Below are positions 1 to 13,800 of a stretch of 64,000 bases of DNA, piece by piece. The stretch spans positions 452,001 through 516,000 of the forward strand of contig JAODUO010000185.1 in the NCBI GenBank assembly GCA_025642075.2, written 5' to 3'. How positions within the stretch are numbered: position 1 is the stretch's first letter; every line of letters begins with the position of its first letter. Both the position numbers and the translations under genes were made by a program. The stretch is from Ridgeia piscesae (taxonomy: Eukaryota > Annelida > Polychaeta > Sabellida > Siboglinidae). The notes beneath the pieces are model-generated. The model was not told where the DNA came from and did no database searches. It saw only the letters and a program-made list of their open reading frames with translations.

Positions 1-1700
1 CCAATTTCAATTTGTACTTCAATTTGGCACACTTAAGAGACATGTCTACTCACCGTTTTCTGTTTTCTCTCTCCGTGATAACTTAGCCTCATAAAAGCCT
101 GAGGGACACAACATGTTGTGTATGCATCAGCAGGTATCAGTTGGACCGTAGCATTACCTGGAACACCAGCTGATGTCAGACCAGTGAACTCGGTGTAGAT
201 CGATGGCAGGTTTTGCAAAAACAAAAGAAAACAAAGTGATTTAATAAAAAATGATCTGTCTTTTCTTCCCTCCTCTGCCTTTACTTGTCATGCAACAGTA
301 AGGAATATGTTAATTTTACATAAAAAGTATATCTTAAACACCATGATCTGCCTCATTGTAGGCATTGTGAAATACTTTTAATGATAGCCTAAGGAGTTTT
401 GTAAATAATAAAGATAATAAATAGTAAAACTAATAAATAGTAAAATAATAAAAAGCCTAAAAAACACAAGCTTAAAGGTGCAATATATAAAATAATTAAA
501 AGGTAATAATTAATGGGGACAGCAAGAGTTGTAGGAGCATGGGACCGCCAACAGTTGAATAATTTCATTAATCCAGCAAAACGTGATAGGAATAACCTCA
601 TTCATATGTGTACATTTCAAAACTCTCCAGGCATTGGCAGAGGCATGCATTACAAATGCAGTGAAAAGAAAGTCTACTTTCTAAAATGTCAAATTAGAAA
701 CACTCAAAACGCCTTTCCAATATTTCTGTGGTCATCTAAACATTGACATTGAATCCACTCTGATTTTGAATATTTTAATTTATTTCTAATTGTGAAACCC
801 CTAATTCTGCAGTGTGGAATGTTCTCTTAATCTAAGGACTGTTTAGCTGTAATTTGATCGTGCGTTGAGACAGAACAATCAGACAGAACAGACAGAACAA
901 TCAGACTGTTCTATTCCTGGTTCGTTCTCAACAGGTGTTGGCGACTTTATTAGATTCTCTCCCGGCTTAGCATAATATTCCCTTTCTTGTCCCCATAAAA
1001 ACAAACCCCCTGGGAATGTTCTTTATATTACAGCTACTACCAGCCTCGACCCCATCTGTTGAAATTACTTTTATTAAAGCGTGTAATGCAGCATGAAAGC
1101 TTCAGGGATCACGCACAAACAATGGCCTTGGCCTACATGCAACAGGTAGTCATTTACGTGTTTCCCATGAAAGCAATGTACTTGGCAAGAATAAGCTCTG
1201 ACAGTTTAGCGATATTATTAATGATTTGTTGATAATGGTCGAGTCGTCCCCTCCCAACATTGTCTTGGGATCGTGAGAAGATCCTAAGATCTCCCACCAT
1301 GTTTTGTTTTGGCAGTATACCGGATGTCTTGTGCCATAGATCATTTTTATACTGCATTGAGTAGATTACACAATGGTTAATTTATCTTCCTGATGAATCA
1401 TCTGTGAAATTGTAGTGTTTCTCTGTAATAAACTTGAACTTGTGCTTAGAGCATGACAATGTGTACATAACATTGTAGTATTGTAAAATATTATACGTAC
1501 CAAAATGTGAACATATGGCAAATGAGCATGCTACATTAGTCGGATGTTTGTGGTCATGAATAGATTAATTGAAATGTGTTTTCCTGCAAGGTTTGTACAC
1601 TTGTGGCTGAGAGGGTATGCATGAATGAACATTATTGACAATGTGTCTGGTGATTCATAACATAGCTTCATGTATTCTTTATGCACTAAACAGATGATTG
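1..1700. other. AT-rich non-coding DNA, probably intron of the ARHGEF33-like gene
   Basis: No convincing exon is visible. Short frames lack conserved features and splice-phase support. A small direct repeat of AGACAGAACAATC lies at 868-906. The missing N-terminal exon(s) may be here unrecognised, or to the left of the window. Confidence 0.5.
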
Positions 1701-1709
1701 TAACGAGGT

Positions 1710-2211
1710 GGCTGTAGTGTATGGTGCGAGATATGAAGACTTTGGTTGATGATTGCAATGAGCTGGCTGCAGGGTATGATGAGGGAGATGATGGCTTTAA
1801 TTGATGATCATTATGAGTTCCTGTGAATGTGGTTGTAGTGTATGGTGTGGGAGATGAAGACTCGGGTTGATGATACTGATAGTAATGGAGGTCCTTCAGC
1901 ATAATGGTACAAGAAATGAATTTGTACTTTGGTTGCTGATAGCAATGATGTCCTGTGAATGTGACTGCAGTGTATGGCAGTGATGGCAAGATGAAGACTT
2001 GGGTTGATGATGTAATGACGTCCAGTGGTTGCAGGGTATGATGCAGGAGATGAAGACTGGTTGATGATTGTAATAAGGTTCAGTGAATGTTGCTGTATTG
2101 TATGGTGTGAGAGATGTAGTTGATGACTGTAATAAGGTCCACTGACTGCAGTGTATGGGCTGGGAGATGACGACTAAATGGTTGATGACTAATGGAGGTC
2201 TGTGTTCGTAG
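1710..2211 (+). repeat. Degenerate ~62-bp minisatellite derived from the adjoining exon edge
   Basis: About eight units carry the core GAGATGAAGACT (near 1734, 1787, 1852, 1913, 1990, 2049, 2111, 2165), spaced 53-77 bases, followed by GGTTGATGAT and TGTAGTGTATGG. The next core in register is inside the exon itself (GAGATGAAGACAGGG at 2230), with the acceptor in the matching position. See findings. Confidence 0.75.
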
Positions 2212-2376
2212 CTTCAGTGTCTGGCACGAGAGATGAAGACAGGGTTCTGTGAGGCGATGGAGGCGCTCCAGGACATCCAATACGGGGACCAGAAGCTGGA
2301 GGCCACCGTCCAACACAACAAGGCTGAGTGTGAGCAACAGTTGGGAGACGTCATCCACATGGTGCTAGCACTCAAG
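2212..2376 (+). CDS. ARHGEF33: ARHGEF33-like, first visible exon (coiled-coil start)
   Basis: Acceptor TAG at 2209-2211, donor GTCAGT after 2376, phase 0 at both ends. It encodes LQCLAREMKTGFCEAM and then a Glu/Gln-rich helix. The conserved block extends 7 codons upstream of the Met at 2233, so the exon is internal rather than a start at that Met. The intron just upstream is a degenerate repeat of this exon's own 5' edge. Confidence 0.8.
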
Positions 2377-4812
2377 GTCAGTTATCACTTGATCAAGGTC
2401 ATTCAGGTCATAACAAATGGATACAGTGCATTGCTGTTTGCCTGAGTCCCACGTAACAATTATGCAAAGTTTGCTTTATAATGTAAAGGTAAATTATCAA
2501 GGTTCTACTTGGTGGAGTTGTGTAGTATTTTAATCTGATTTCACTACAAAATATGGAGCAAATTCCAGAGGTGGTGCAGCGTCAAAAAAAAACCTGTTCT
2601 TCCAATGTTGGCTATTAAGAATAAAAATAACTCCTATTGTGCCTAAATACTTGTGCTTTTGATCTGCTGTACATTGTAGGTATATTTAAAGGTCAGCATA
2701 TGCGGCAGTGATAGGGCTTTAGCTAATAATATAACATTCTGAAAACTAAGAATTCCGTCCAATTAACCTAATTAGACAACAGAAATCGAATGGTTTAACC
2801 AGCATTAAAATGTACAGTCGCTGGAAGCCAGACTATTGTTTTAAATTATGCAGTTGGAGGGATTGGTGCAAAAAGAACAATCGCTCCTCTAAAAAATAAA
2901 CATTTCTGCTGATGAAAAACACTAACTCTAATAAATGTGTAGTGTCAAATAGAGTGAGTTTGGAGGTGTGTTGTTTGTAGAGTGAGTTTGGGGGTGTGTT
3001 GGTTATAGAGTGAGTTTGGGGGTGTGTTGGTTGTAGAGTGAGTTTGGAGGTGTGTTGGTTGTAGAGTGAGTTTGGGGGGTGTGTTGGTTGTAGAGTGAGT
3101 TTGGGGTGTGTGTTGGTTGTTGAATGAGTTTGGTATGTGTTGATTGTAGAGTGAGTTTGGGGTGTGTTGGTTGTAGAGTGAGTTTGGGGGTGTGTTGGTT
3201 GTAGAATGAGTTTGGGGATGTGTTGGTTGTAGAGTGAGTTTGTGGGTGTGTTGGTTGTAGAGTGAGTTTGGGGGCGTGTTGGTTGTAGACTGAGTTTGGG
3301 GCGTGTTGGTTGTAGAGTGAGTTTGGGGGGTGTTGGTTGTAGAGTGAGTTTGGGGGCGTGTTGGTTGTAGAGTGAGTTTGGGGGCGTGTTGGTTGTAGAG
3401 TGAGTTTGGGGGTGTGTTGGTTGTAGAGTGAGTTTGGGGGCGTGTTGGTTGTAGAGTGAGTTTGGGGTGTGTTGGTTGTAGAGTGAGTTTGTGGGTGTGT
3501 TGGTTGTAGAGTGATTTTGTGGGTGTGTTGGTTGTAGAGTGAATTTGGGGGCGTGTTGGTTGTAGAGTGAGTTTGGGGGCTTTGGTTGTAGAGTGAGTTT
3601 GTGGGTGTGTTGGTTGTAGAGTGAGTTTGTGGGGGTGTGTTGGTTGTAGAGTGAGTTTGGGGGCGTGGTGGCACAGCTGAAGCTGGCGACGGAGACCCAG
3701 CAGACTCTACAGCGTCAGGTCGACCTGCTCCAGTGTGAGCGAGACATCCTACTGGAGGAACTGGAGCGCTCCGGCTCCATCTCACCACAACTCAGGTGAC
3801 ACAGACAGTGCTCTACTGGACTAGTCTGACGGATACAATGCAAATAAATAAATTAAGATAAATATATGCCATTTTGACCATTTATTATTTATTTAGAGTG
3901 TTAAAATAAGGTTTAAACAAACTAATATACTGTGGCAACTAGCAAATGATGTTTGTTAATATTTATATTTGTAGTGCATATCTAATAGTTTTACAGTCAA
4001 CAGTTCTAATGCTGTGTCCACTCACCCTGGTGGTATCTGTAATAAATACAAATAATACATAGTAATCATTTGTATCTATAACTATTGTAAAATTTACCAT
4101 ATTTTGAAACTTTTTTTCTCAAACCCTTGTATGATTCCATGTACATGTTACTGTGATGTGTGTACGCGCCTATGAACAGGCTAGTGCCGGAGATACGGCG
4201 CTCTAGAAATCTAGTAATAATAATATTGCAAGATAAAATATTTAGTGTAAAAATAATTTTTAAAATATGAAATTAATAAACAATGACAAGTCATATTTGC
4301 TAATATTCATCTGTCTTGTGTGTGCGTAATATACAAAATAGTTGTATTTATTCACCCAATGCAGACAAAAGTACCACTCTGGTCAAGACCGGCCGAACGG
4401 TCTGAACCGGTCATCAGACTCAACCTCTCTGTCCGCGCTACTGGAGCGGGCGCGGAACACGTTCAACACGAGTGGTCATCCCAGCAGCAACAGCAGCAGT
4501 CAGCTGACCAGTGACCACGACAGCGGAGTCATGAACACCTACCAGCCGGGAGATGACGTCACGCCGCCGGTCATGTCACCTATTGTCCAGTCGTACATCG
4601 CCGGACTGCAGGACAGTGACCATGGCAAGTGTCATATACAGTGTCAATACAGTGTCATCTATCAGATGATGTGAACACTATTTGCCTGTGATAGGCCTTT
4701 TTGAGTGAAATTTATTTGGGGACTCTGCCCCATGGTGTAGAGTCTACACACAAACAACTTACCAAATTCTACAATAATTAATATTAGTTATATATATATA
4801 TATATATATAAC

Positions 4813-4889
<77 letters not shown>

Positions 4890-4900
4890 ACACACACACA

Positions 4901-4946
<46 letters not shown>

Positions 4947-7900
4947 CACAGCCAGAAATAAAATAATCGTATTTATGATAGTGATTTTCTCATAGTTCAT
5001 AGTTTATATTTTAACTTATTTTATGTAAAACTTTATGTTAACATTTTTTATTAACTTTAAGCCTATATTATATTTTTATTAAAAAAAATTGTTTCTATAC
5101 ATGAGCCAAACTTCCATCACAACTGTATATTTTACAACCTGAAATAGAAAAAGTATATATATTTATAATAATTAATACCCAGTAAAGAACTGCATCTTGC
5201 ATAAACTATCTCCACATTTTTGACCACCCCAACAGTCGAAGATATTCCACTGGATGAGAACTATGACTCGGACTCGTCGCTCACGGCAACCATCAACAAG
5301 AGCCTTGACCTTGGGCGGTCGCTCAGTGACAAGTGCACAGAGCTGACGAAGATGGAGTTGAGTGACGATGATACGGAGGAGAATGAAAACAGCGTGGAGA
5401 CAAAGGAAGAAGAAGAAGTAGAGGGAGAGGCTGAAGAGGAGGGAAGGTGCAAGGGAACCAGTGTACAGGTGGGAGTTTGTGCTCTCATTGGTGCATTGTG
5501 GGTAAAGTACTAATGACATGTGAATTACATTTGTTCATGTGGCAATTAAATGTACTCATTGTTAAGAATGCCTTCAAGCTGTTCCATACGGCTGGTATTG
5601 TTTTATATTCTTTGATGCTTATACTATGGAAAGTCACACATACTGCAAATGATAGCTGAAATGATGGTTCAGCTATTATTAGTAATTCCTTACATCCAAA
5701 CTCCTTGTACAGTCATGGCTCATTATAAGTTGGTAGTCGCAGTCATGAACTGATTACGAGGCACATTATAACGGGACGAGGCTATAGTAAGAGTCCACCA
5801 TAATACTGGAACATTGTTATTGGTATAACTGTATCACAAACTACTGTGACTGTAAGGTGCATTTCATTACAATCTCAGTCAACTTGTAGGAGTCATGCAG
5901 TGACTGTTGTGTAGAGTGACTGATATAACCATCTGTCCTTGAGTGCTCCAGACACAATAGGTGGTACCAATGTTGTAGAGGCATAAACCATGGCTTTTCT
6001 ATGTTGCAGCCTGTTCGCTTGCTGTCAGACGAACAGCCATCGGGTGAGTGGAATATCTTTCAATACAACATTGCTCTCTAGTAATGCCCATTGAATTAGT
6101 TACACTTATCAAACAAATAATCATAATAATATTTAATGTGTTTTTAAAATAAAAATTATATTTACTTAGCTGTAAGTGGCTGTAGACGATAGTAGATAAT
6201 TTCTCTGAAGTTAAAAAAATCCAAGACGCTGTGCAGTTGAACAGGTCTGACAGGTAGTGAAGTGTAAAGTATTTTCAAGAATCCTAAGTAATGGATGCTG
6301 AGTCACGTTAAAGCTTGATTAAAGATTCCTGTGTTATTTATGATAATTCATCAAGTGTGTTCATGTGAGTCTCTTTTGCAGCCCATTCGTCACCCATGAA
6401 GATATTCAGTCCCCGTCGTGTGCCACCTCATGAGAGAAATGCTCGAGAAAGTAGGTCAACTCTAGAGTTCTGTCGCAGTATTAATTCTGGCTAACAAGCA
6501 TGATGTAACTGGTTGAACTAGAACAAAACTTATTTATTTCCTAAAAAACTTGTGATAATGTAATGGTACAATAAATATAATAGGCACAAATAAAATAAAT
6601 ATACACATATAATAAAAATACACAGGATGTTTTACATAAGTAAATTGTAACTAATAAACAAACTGTCAGCTGCCAATAACACTTACTGTTGGTGTCATCA
6701 GAGCCACCACACTTATGTCGTCTTAACTATTTACATATAATTTTGGCTTTTAAAATCACATTTGTATCTTAATTTTATAAGCGTTTAAATTTATTCTTTA
6801 TTCATGCTGTTTTAATAAAATATTTGCAAGTAATGAATATTAGTGTTTTCATATGTTTTTTAACTACTAGTACTATCACAGACTGACGTCTGAACTGTGT
6901 ACACTTCTGATTGTTAATGGACACAGGCCAGTTGATCTTTTAGACATACACGAGGAGTATAATGATGTGGCACTTCATGTTGTGATGTGTTTCAGCACAA
7001 CGCCTGCGAGTGGCGCGGGAGATCCTTGAGACAGAACGCAAGTACTGCTCTGCTCTCTGGACGATCCTTGACCACTTTGCTGGTTCACTCAAGCAGCAGG
7101 GCATCGTCCCCCTCAAGGACATCAGGTACCTTGGGTCAGGGTCAAAGTTTAACTTTGCTCTCCGACATTGGAGGTGTGGAAACTAACAGTAGCTTCATGC
7201 TTAATTTGAACTGATTGTTTTACTAGTGGTGAGTTTCACAGTGTGAACGCACAGCTGGCAAGTATAACCCTGGCAAGTATAACCCTGGCAAGTATAACCC
7301 TGGCAAGTATAACTCTGGCAAGTATAACCCTGGCAAACAGCTAGGGAGAAAAAAGACAACAAATGGTGTATAAAAGTAACAAAAGAAGCCAAATTGGAAA
7401 CCTGGGATAGGATAAACACACTGCAGACTTATGGGTCATGGTGCCCAAAGAACTTAAAGGTAGGACGAGGACTGGGTAGCATGGAGTATTACAACTGACC
7501 ATGACCTTGTGTGTTGCAGTACGATGTTCCCGGGGTGTCTGTCAGTGATCTACGAGCAGCACTGTCACTTTCTACAGACCCTGGAGGACAGACTTGTCAA
7601 CTGGCAGTGGCAGTGCATCCTTGGTGACGTCTTTGCTCGCTTCTCAGACACCAGCGAGGTGAGTCGACTGCTCTACGAGCACAGGGGTGTATACAAACAT
7701 TATTTCTGATTACACATCTAGTCATTTCTACACACATCAACGTTTCAGCCACCATCGGCAGCCTTCATCAGGAACTGAATATTATCACTGCTCGCTAGAT
7801 GGCATGGCGAGCAGGCTTTCCCACAAGTGACGTAGTCTGTAGCCCCCTTCGATTTCATATTTGGTAGTGTTCCTAATCCAGATGGCTTCTTTTATCCAAC

Positions 7901-10837
7901 GTGTATACCTGTTCTATGTTTTTAGAGCATTATTTTATCTCCCAAGTGAAACATCTAGTTATTATAGTTTCAACTTTTTTGTTTGTTCTAGTCTTGTGCC
8001 AAGTTTCACTGATGTAACACTTTATCTTTTGGATGGTTTCTGTGTGGCCTTACAACTGGTGCTATGTCATGATGTTTTAGGATATACTGTACCGGTTCCA
8101 TCACACCTTAGAAATATGGTAGTGTAACCATACCTCTGCACTTCTCATTGTTCTTATCCTTAAAACTGTCCAGTCTGCTGTGTCCAGTCTGCTGTGTCCA
8201 GTCTGCTGTGTCCAGTCTGCTGTGTCCAGTCTGCCGTGTCCAGTCTGCCGTGTCCAGTCTGCCGTGTCCAGTCTGCCGTGTCCAGTCTGCCATGTCCAGT
8301 CTGCTGTGTCCAGTCTGCTGTGTCAAGATGTGTTCCAAGTTTTCATCATATTTCCGGGATAACCTAATGTTTGCGTCTGGTTCCAGTGTGATCTTCTGCA
8401 GAATTACCAGACGTATGTGAATGAGTTTCCCACGGCTTTACAGCAGATACGCAAGTCATGCAGCAACAACAAACGCTTCAAACACTTCATTAAGGTGTGT
8501 ACTCAGACTACTGACCCGTCCATACAAGTGAGGATGGTAGTTGACTACATCACTCTAAGCAATATACACAAGTTTAATGAATCATCTGTATTTTGTTGTG
8601 ATGTCCAGATGTGTGCAGATGCCCCTGTCCAATATCAAAAGGCAGCCATAGGAAATGCCAATATTGACCAGTGCTGTCATTTAGTAGTGCATGTTCTATT
8701 GGCTACTTCTGCTTCCTGAACATTACATGTAACGTCACTCGTGATTGGTTGGATTCAAATCAGCCTAACTTGAATAGCAGCGAGATGATTTGATAACACG
8801 CTCAAGAAATCAGACATGTGACATGTTAAGTTCAATGATGACATTAATTTAACATTGACGTAAGCACAGATGTGCTGCAGTGTAATATATTGAGATAAAA
8901 CTAGTTCTGTCTGATGCTGAATGACTGACACATGTTGTTGTAGACGAGTCAGAGGGCGTCTTGTTGTGATGGACTAGACATTGGGGCGTTCCTCCTCACC
9001 CCCATCCAAAGGGTGCCACGCTACGTTCTCCTGCTGAAGGTAGGTCATTCTAGGGTGGTTGCTGGGATATGACATTTCATCATAGCTGTAGGATTGTGAT
9101 CTTTTGAGTTGTTTGTTTAGGAACGGTGTCTTTTTTTCAATGCATCAGTAAACTCCACATTATGATGAACACACCTGTAGGTTACGTTAGTATTTAATGA
9201 CATACCGGGTAGGTCGGTTATGTTATATCTAATATGTAGTTTAATTTTTAACTGTGGCCATTGACATATTCTTTGCGTTGTCAACTGTAAGTAAATGAAA
9301 GCCTTATTTGATTATGTCAACCATGTCATGCCGTATGTTGTCATATCCATATGTCCACTGTTATATAGCTTCACAACAATATATATAATGATAATAAATA
9401 ATAATTAAAACTCAAATAAAAATGACCAGTTCTGGACATAAAGAATGAAGATGACGTTGACCGTATAATGGAATAAGACAATAAAATAGAAAATAAATAA
9501 ATTAATAGAAACTTTTATCATTGCATTGTAAAGAGTTACACAGGCATATAAAATATGGAGTCAACACCCCTTCCTTACAATTAAATCATGTGTAACTCTA
9601 AACACCTTTTGTATATTTGCTTGAAATTGCATTTCTAAATTTTCAGCGGTTCAAAACGCCGAGGATGTCTCCTGGCTGTCAGCTGATTATGCATAATGAT
9701 ATTGTTTGTTGGGCTTGAATTTGCAAGAATGTATTATTATTATAAATTAGAAACTGAGCAGTAGTGTCGGACTGTAAACATATACCTGTCAGTGTCTCCC
9801 TGATGTCTCACTGCTGTCTCACTGCTGTCTCACTGCTGTCTCTCTGCTGTCTCACTGATGTCTCACTGATGTCTCCCTGCTGTCTCGCTGCTGTCTCACT
9901 GCTGTCTCGCTGCTGTCTCACTGCTGTCTCACTGCTGTCCCCTCTGACTCCCCAGCAACTGCTCAAGTACACAGACAAGGCTCACCCTGACTGCTACTAC
10001 ATCGACCTCTCCCTGCAGAAGTTGGGCGGCTTCCTCAGTCAGCTCAACGACTCCATCCAGGCCTCCGTACAGTTGGTCACGTCAGAGGCAACGCCCAAAC
10101 CCAAGCGGTACGTGTGTGTGACTGTGCATGCCATCCTTGAGTTGGTATGAGTGCCAGTGACAGGTCACTCTGGTTGGCGTAGTAGTGCCAATAATGGGAC
10201 ATTGCAGTAATCAACTTCCGATTGTTTGTGCTACTCTGCCACTTGTCAAGCATGATTGCAACGTTTTATATTTACTACTGTGCCTACTTATTTTAATTAA
10301 ATTATGTGAATGTGGTATTAAAAATTTAGTAATAATGGGTGGTTGTCAACCACTCTTAATTGAAGTCAAATGTATACAAATTATTGTAAACATTATAATG
10401 ATAATTGCTAGTGTGTGTCCTGTGCTTGTACTATGATTGTACTACGTGTATATCAACATTTTAAAGTAATGATTCGGTCGCACACCCTCAGAATTAACAC
10501 ACCCTGTATGAATAGGTATATTTCGTCAATTGTGGATGATCCCCAAAGGCACATAACACAATAGTAGAACTTGTCATTTGATTACATCACTGCTGCTGAC
10601 CATTGGTCAGTTATTGGAGGATGACCGTGTTACTCTGTGTTCCAGGCGCCTGTGGCTGGGGTCATCCTTCCGGTCAAGTGTGAGCAGTCACGACGGAGAC
10701 TTGACCCTCTCGTCTTGCACCAAGGACAGTGGCATGCACTCTGGCCATGATGATGACCCCGGGTCAGATGCCAATGGACGGTCAGTGTCCATCCTCAGGA
10801 ATGTCAGATTTGTTAATGTTCATTGTGATTTTATGTT

Positions 10838-10893
<56 letters not shown>

Positions 10894-13800
10894 CACTGAC
10901 ATCTGAGATATGTCGGTTTTATTTTTAATGTATTCACTTATAGTCCTCCATGTGAATAAATATGTTCTATCCAGTTTCCAGTTTTCCAGTAAATACAGTG
11001 ATTTAAAGGAGCTGAAAAAAGGAGGTGAAAAATTTGTTGTGTTACAAGTACTACATCCTGCTGATTTGTAATCAGTGGACACGCGCTGTATGTTGCAGAC
11101 TCTTCCAGTTTGGACAGAGTCGGGAACCACTCACCAAACTCAAGTTGAACAGTCTGAGTCGACGCAGCGACTCGCCCGGTGTCACAGACCAGACTGTTGC
11201 GTTGGGCCAGTCAGGCCAGTCCATGTTGTCGGGGCAGGCAGTCCTGTCAGACATTCGCAGTCCTCTCACAGAGTCAAAGGTCACAGGCCCAACACCCCAG
11301 CAGGTGGCGTCACCGTTCGCCTTCAAAGTGCCAGCGTCGGCCAGTTTCCACGAGCGCTGGTCGCAGCAGAAGTCGTGTGGCAATCAGTCGGTGACGAAGC
11401 CCGAACGTAAAACTAAACTACGTCAGAAACAACGTCCGAAAACGACTGAGATTCACTTTAACCCTACCCTGGATTATGCACCATCAGGCAGTGTTAAGGA
11501 GTCGCAACCTCGGCAAAGGTCAGAGGTTGACGCGTCGTCCAGTGGGATTGTGAATGAGGCAAGCGCAGGTCGCGGAGCCTTGACATTTACTTCGCCACCG
11601 CACGATGGTATTGACGCCAGTCTCAGGACACAGTTAGTGTCACATGACCACGTGGACCGTGGCGAGAGTGTCACCCTAGATCGGGGTGTCGGTCGATCGA
11701 CACAAGGCCGGGAAGTGTTCTCATCCTACACCCTGCCCCGTGTCGCCTCCAAAGACTACGGCATCTATGGCAATGATGACGCTGTCGACGATGATGACGA
11801 TGTCGACGACACAGACCCACAGGTGTCGCCTCATGACACGCCGTTGACGATGTCACAACGGTGCTTCAGTCAGGGCAACATTAACGTCAAGTGCAGCGAG
11901 GTCGTGTCAGCCAACCCCCCACAGGGCGTCATCAACAAATCCCTCGCCAAAAGTCTCATCGACGTCAACCGCAATCGGGACATGTTCTGTACGACTAACT
12001 CCGACCACGAGATGACGCCACGGTTGGGTCAGCAGCAGCAGCAGCTGTCAGAGAGTGTCTGGAGCGAGTCGTCATTGGCTGATACCAGCTCGATGACAGT
12101 CGCAAGCTTTGGTGGCGGAATGAACGACAGAAAGAAAGGGGTGAAAAAACGGAAGAAGGACAAAAAGGGGTCAGCAGACGAGATGCTCAAGAAGAGAAGC
12201 TCACTGAAAGATTCTCTCAGGAACATATTCTTCAAGAAGAGGTGAGTTTAAATGGCTGAGTTGTTGCTGGTATAGCAGGAGTATGTTAAATTTAATTTAA
12301 ATTCTTATGACTAAATATACACAAGCAATTTTACATAAGCAAGATTAATAGATTATATTTAAAATATTGTTAATCAAGTTGGAAACGACTAGTATATTTT
12401 CACTAGTTAGTACAATGGTTAAAGTCCAAGTTAGACCAAATTCATTACAAATTTGGCTCTATGTAAATTCATTTGGGCTATCCAGCTTACAATGCTAAAT
12501 GTTCTGTCTATCAAATATGAATATTGGCTATATAATTTCTGGGATGTTTCCAATTCTTCCTTTCAAGGATAATGTTGACGGTGGAATTTCCGTTAACTAA
12601 TTCTGGTTGATTAAAACACATTTGAGTGAGTGAATGTGAGTTTTGATTATATTTTACGACGGAGACGTTACAGTGCAGACAGTCAGTGTGTTTAACTTTA
12701 GTAGTATCACTTGTTTGAAAGAGAGTTGTGTATTGCAGCAAAGTGGTGAAGAGATCAGCCTCTGTCCAAGAGTGAGTAGCTCGCGTCACGATCTCTAACT
12801 CACGATCTCTAACTCACCATTTCCATATCACTATCTCTAAGCTCACCCACACGAGGCACTGGTGTTGTAATCACAACTTAACCACTAATAACTTAACTCA
12901 ACATTCACGCCACAGCTTCACTCATAATCTTCACACCTAGCCACGGTGTACTGACCTCTCACTACATGTCACATGTAGTTTGTCTTTTACCCTTGGCGTG
13001 TTTCACTGGTGATCACTAATGCCCAGGTGGAGGTGTTATATGGTCATGCTTCACTTCATTCGTGTCCCATTCTTCGAACGGTTTGTTGCACAATCCCACC
13101 ATGACACAAATGTTTAGTTGTGTTTAGGAAGGCATGTGATGAGTGCTCATGCCTAGGAACTGGCTGGCCTCGAGACACAGCACTCTAGAAATGCTTGTAA
13201 TAATAATAATAATAATAATGGCATTTGACTTATTGTCGGGGCTTCAAGGTTTCTTTAAATACTGCAGCCTGTAGTTCCTATGTGGTGTTTGTTCATGACT
13301 AAACATGTAGCAACACTGCTATGTTCTCTTGCAGTATTTACATAGAGAAAGACACAATCTGTCAAGTACAGCGCATTATTTAATCTACACTTTGTTAATG
13401 TCCAGTTGATGTTCACTCGAAACAATAATGCGCCATCTAATTGCAAATTAAAAGGCTGTTTGGATCATAATAAAACAAACTGCAAACCACACCCCGTAGT
13501 AGTGCAGGGTTGAAGCATTGCTGAATCTTGAGAGAACAGATGACGTTTTTGGCAGGATTATCAAATCTTACTTTTATCCCTTACAAAAAGTATGTTTATA
13601 TGTTAGCTTGCCATAGTACTTACACAAATGATACTCCCTTACAGAGGTAAGAAATGAAAAAGTATGTTTATATGTTAGTTTGTCATAGTACTTACACAAA
13701 TGATACTCCCTTACAGAGGTAAGAAATGAAAAAGTATGTTTATATGTTAGCTTGCCATAGTACTTACACAAATGATACTCCCTTACAGAGGTAAGAAATG

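Noticed and set aside
3003..3788. 261-codon minus-strand frame (Thr/Asn/Pro repeats)
   Set aside because: Antisense of the G/T-rich array and of a real plus-strand exon.
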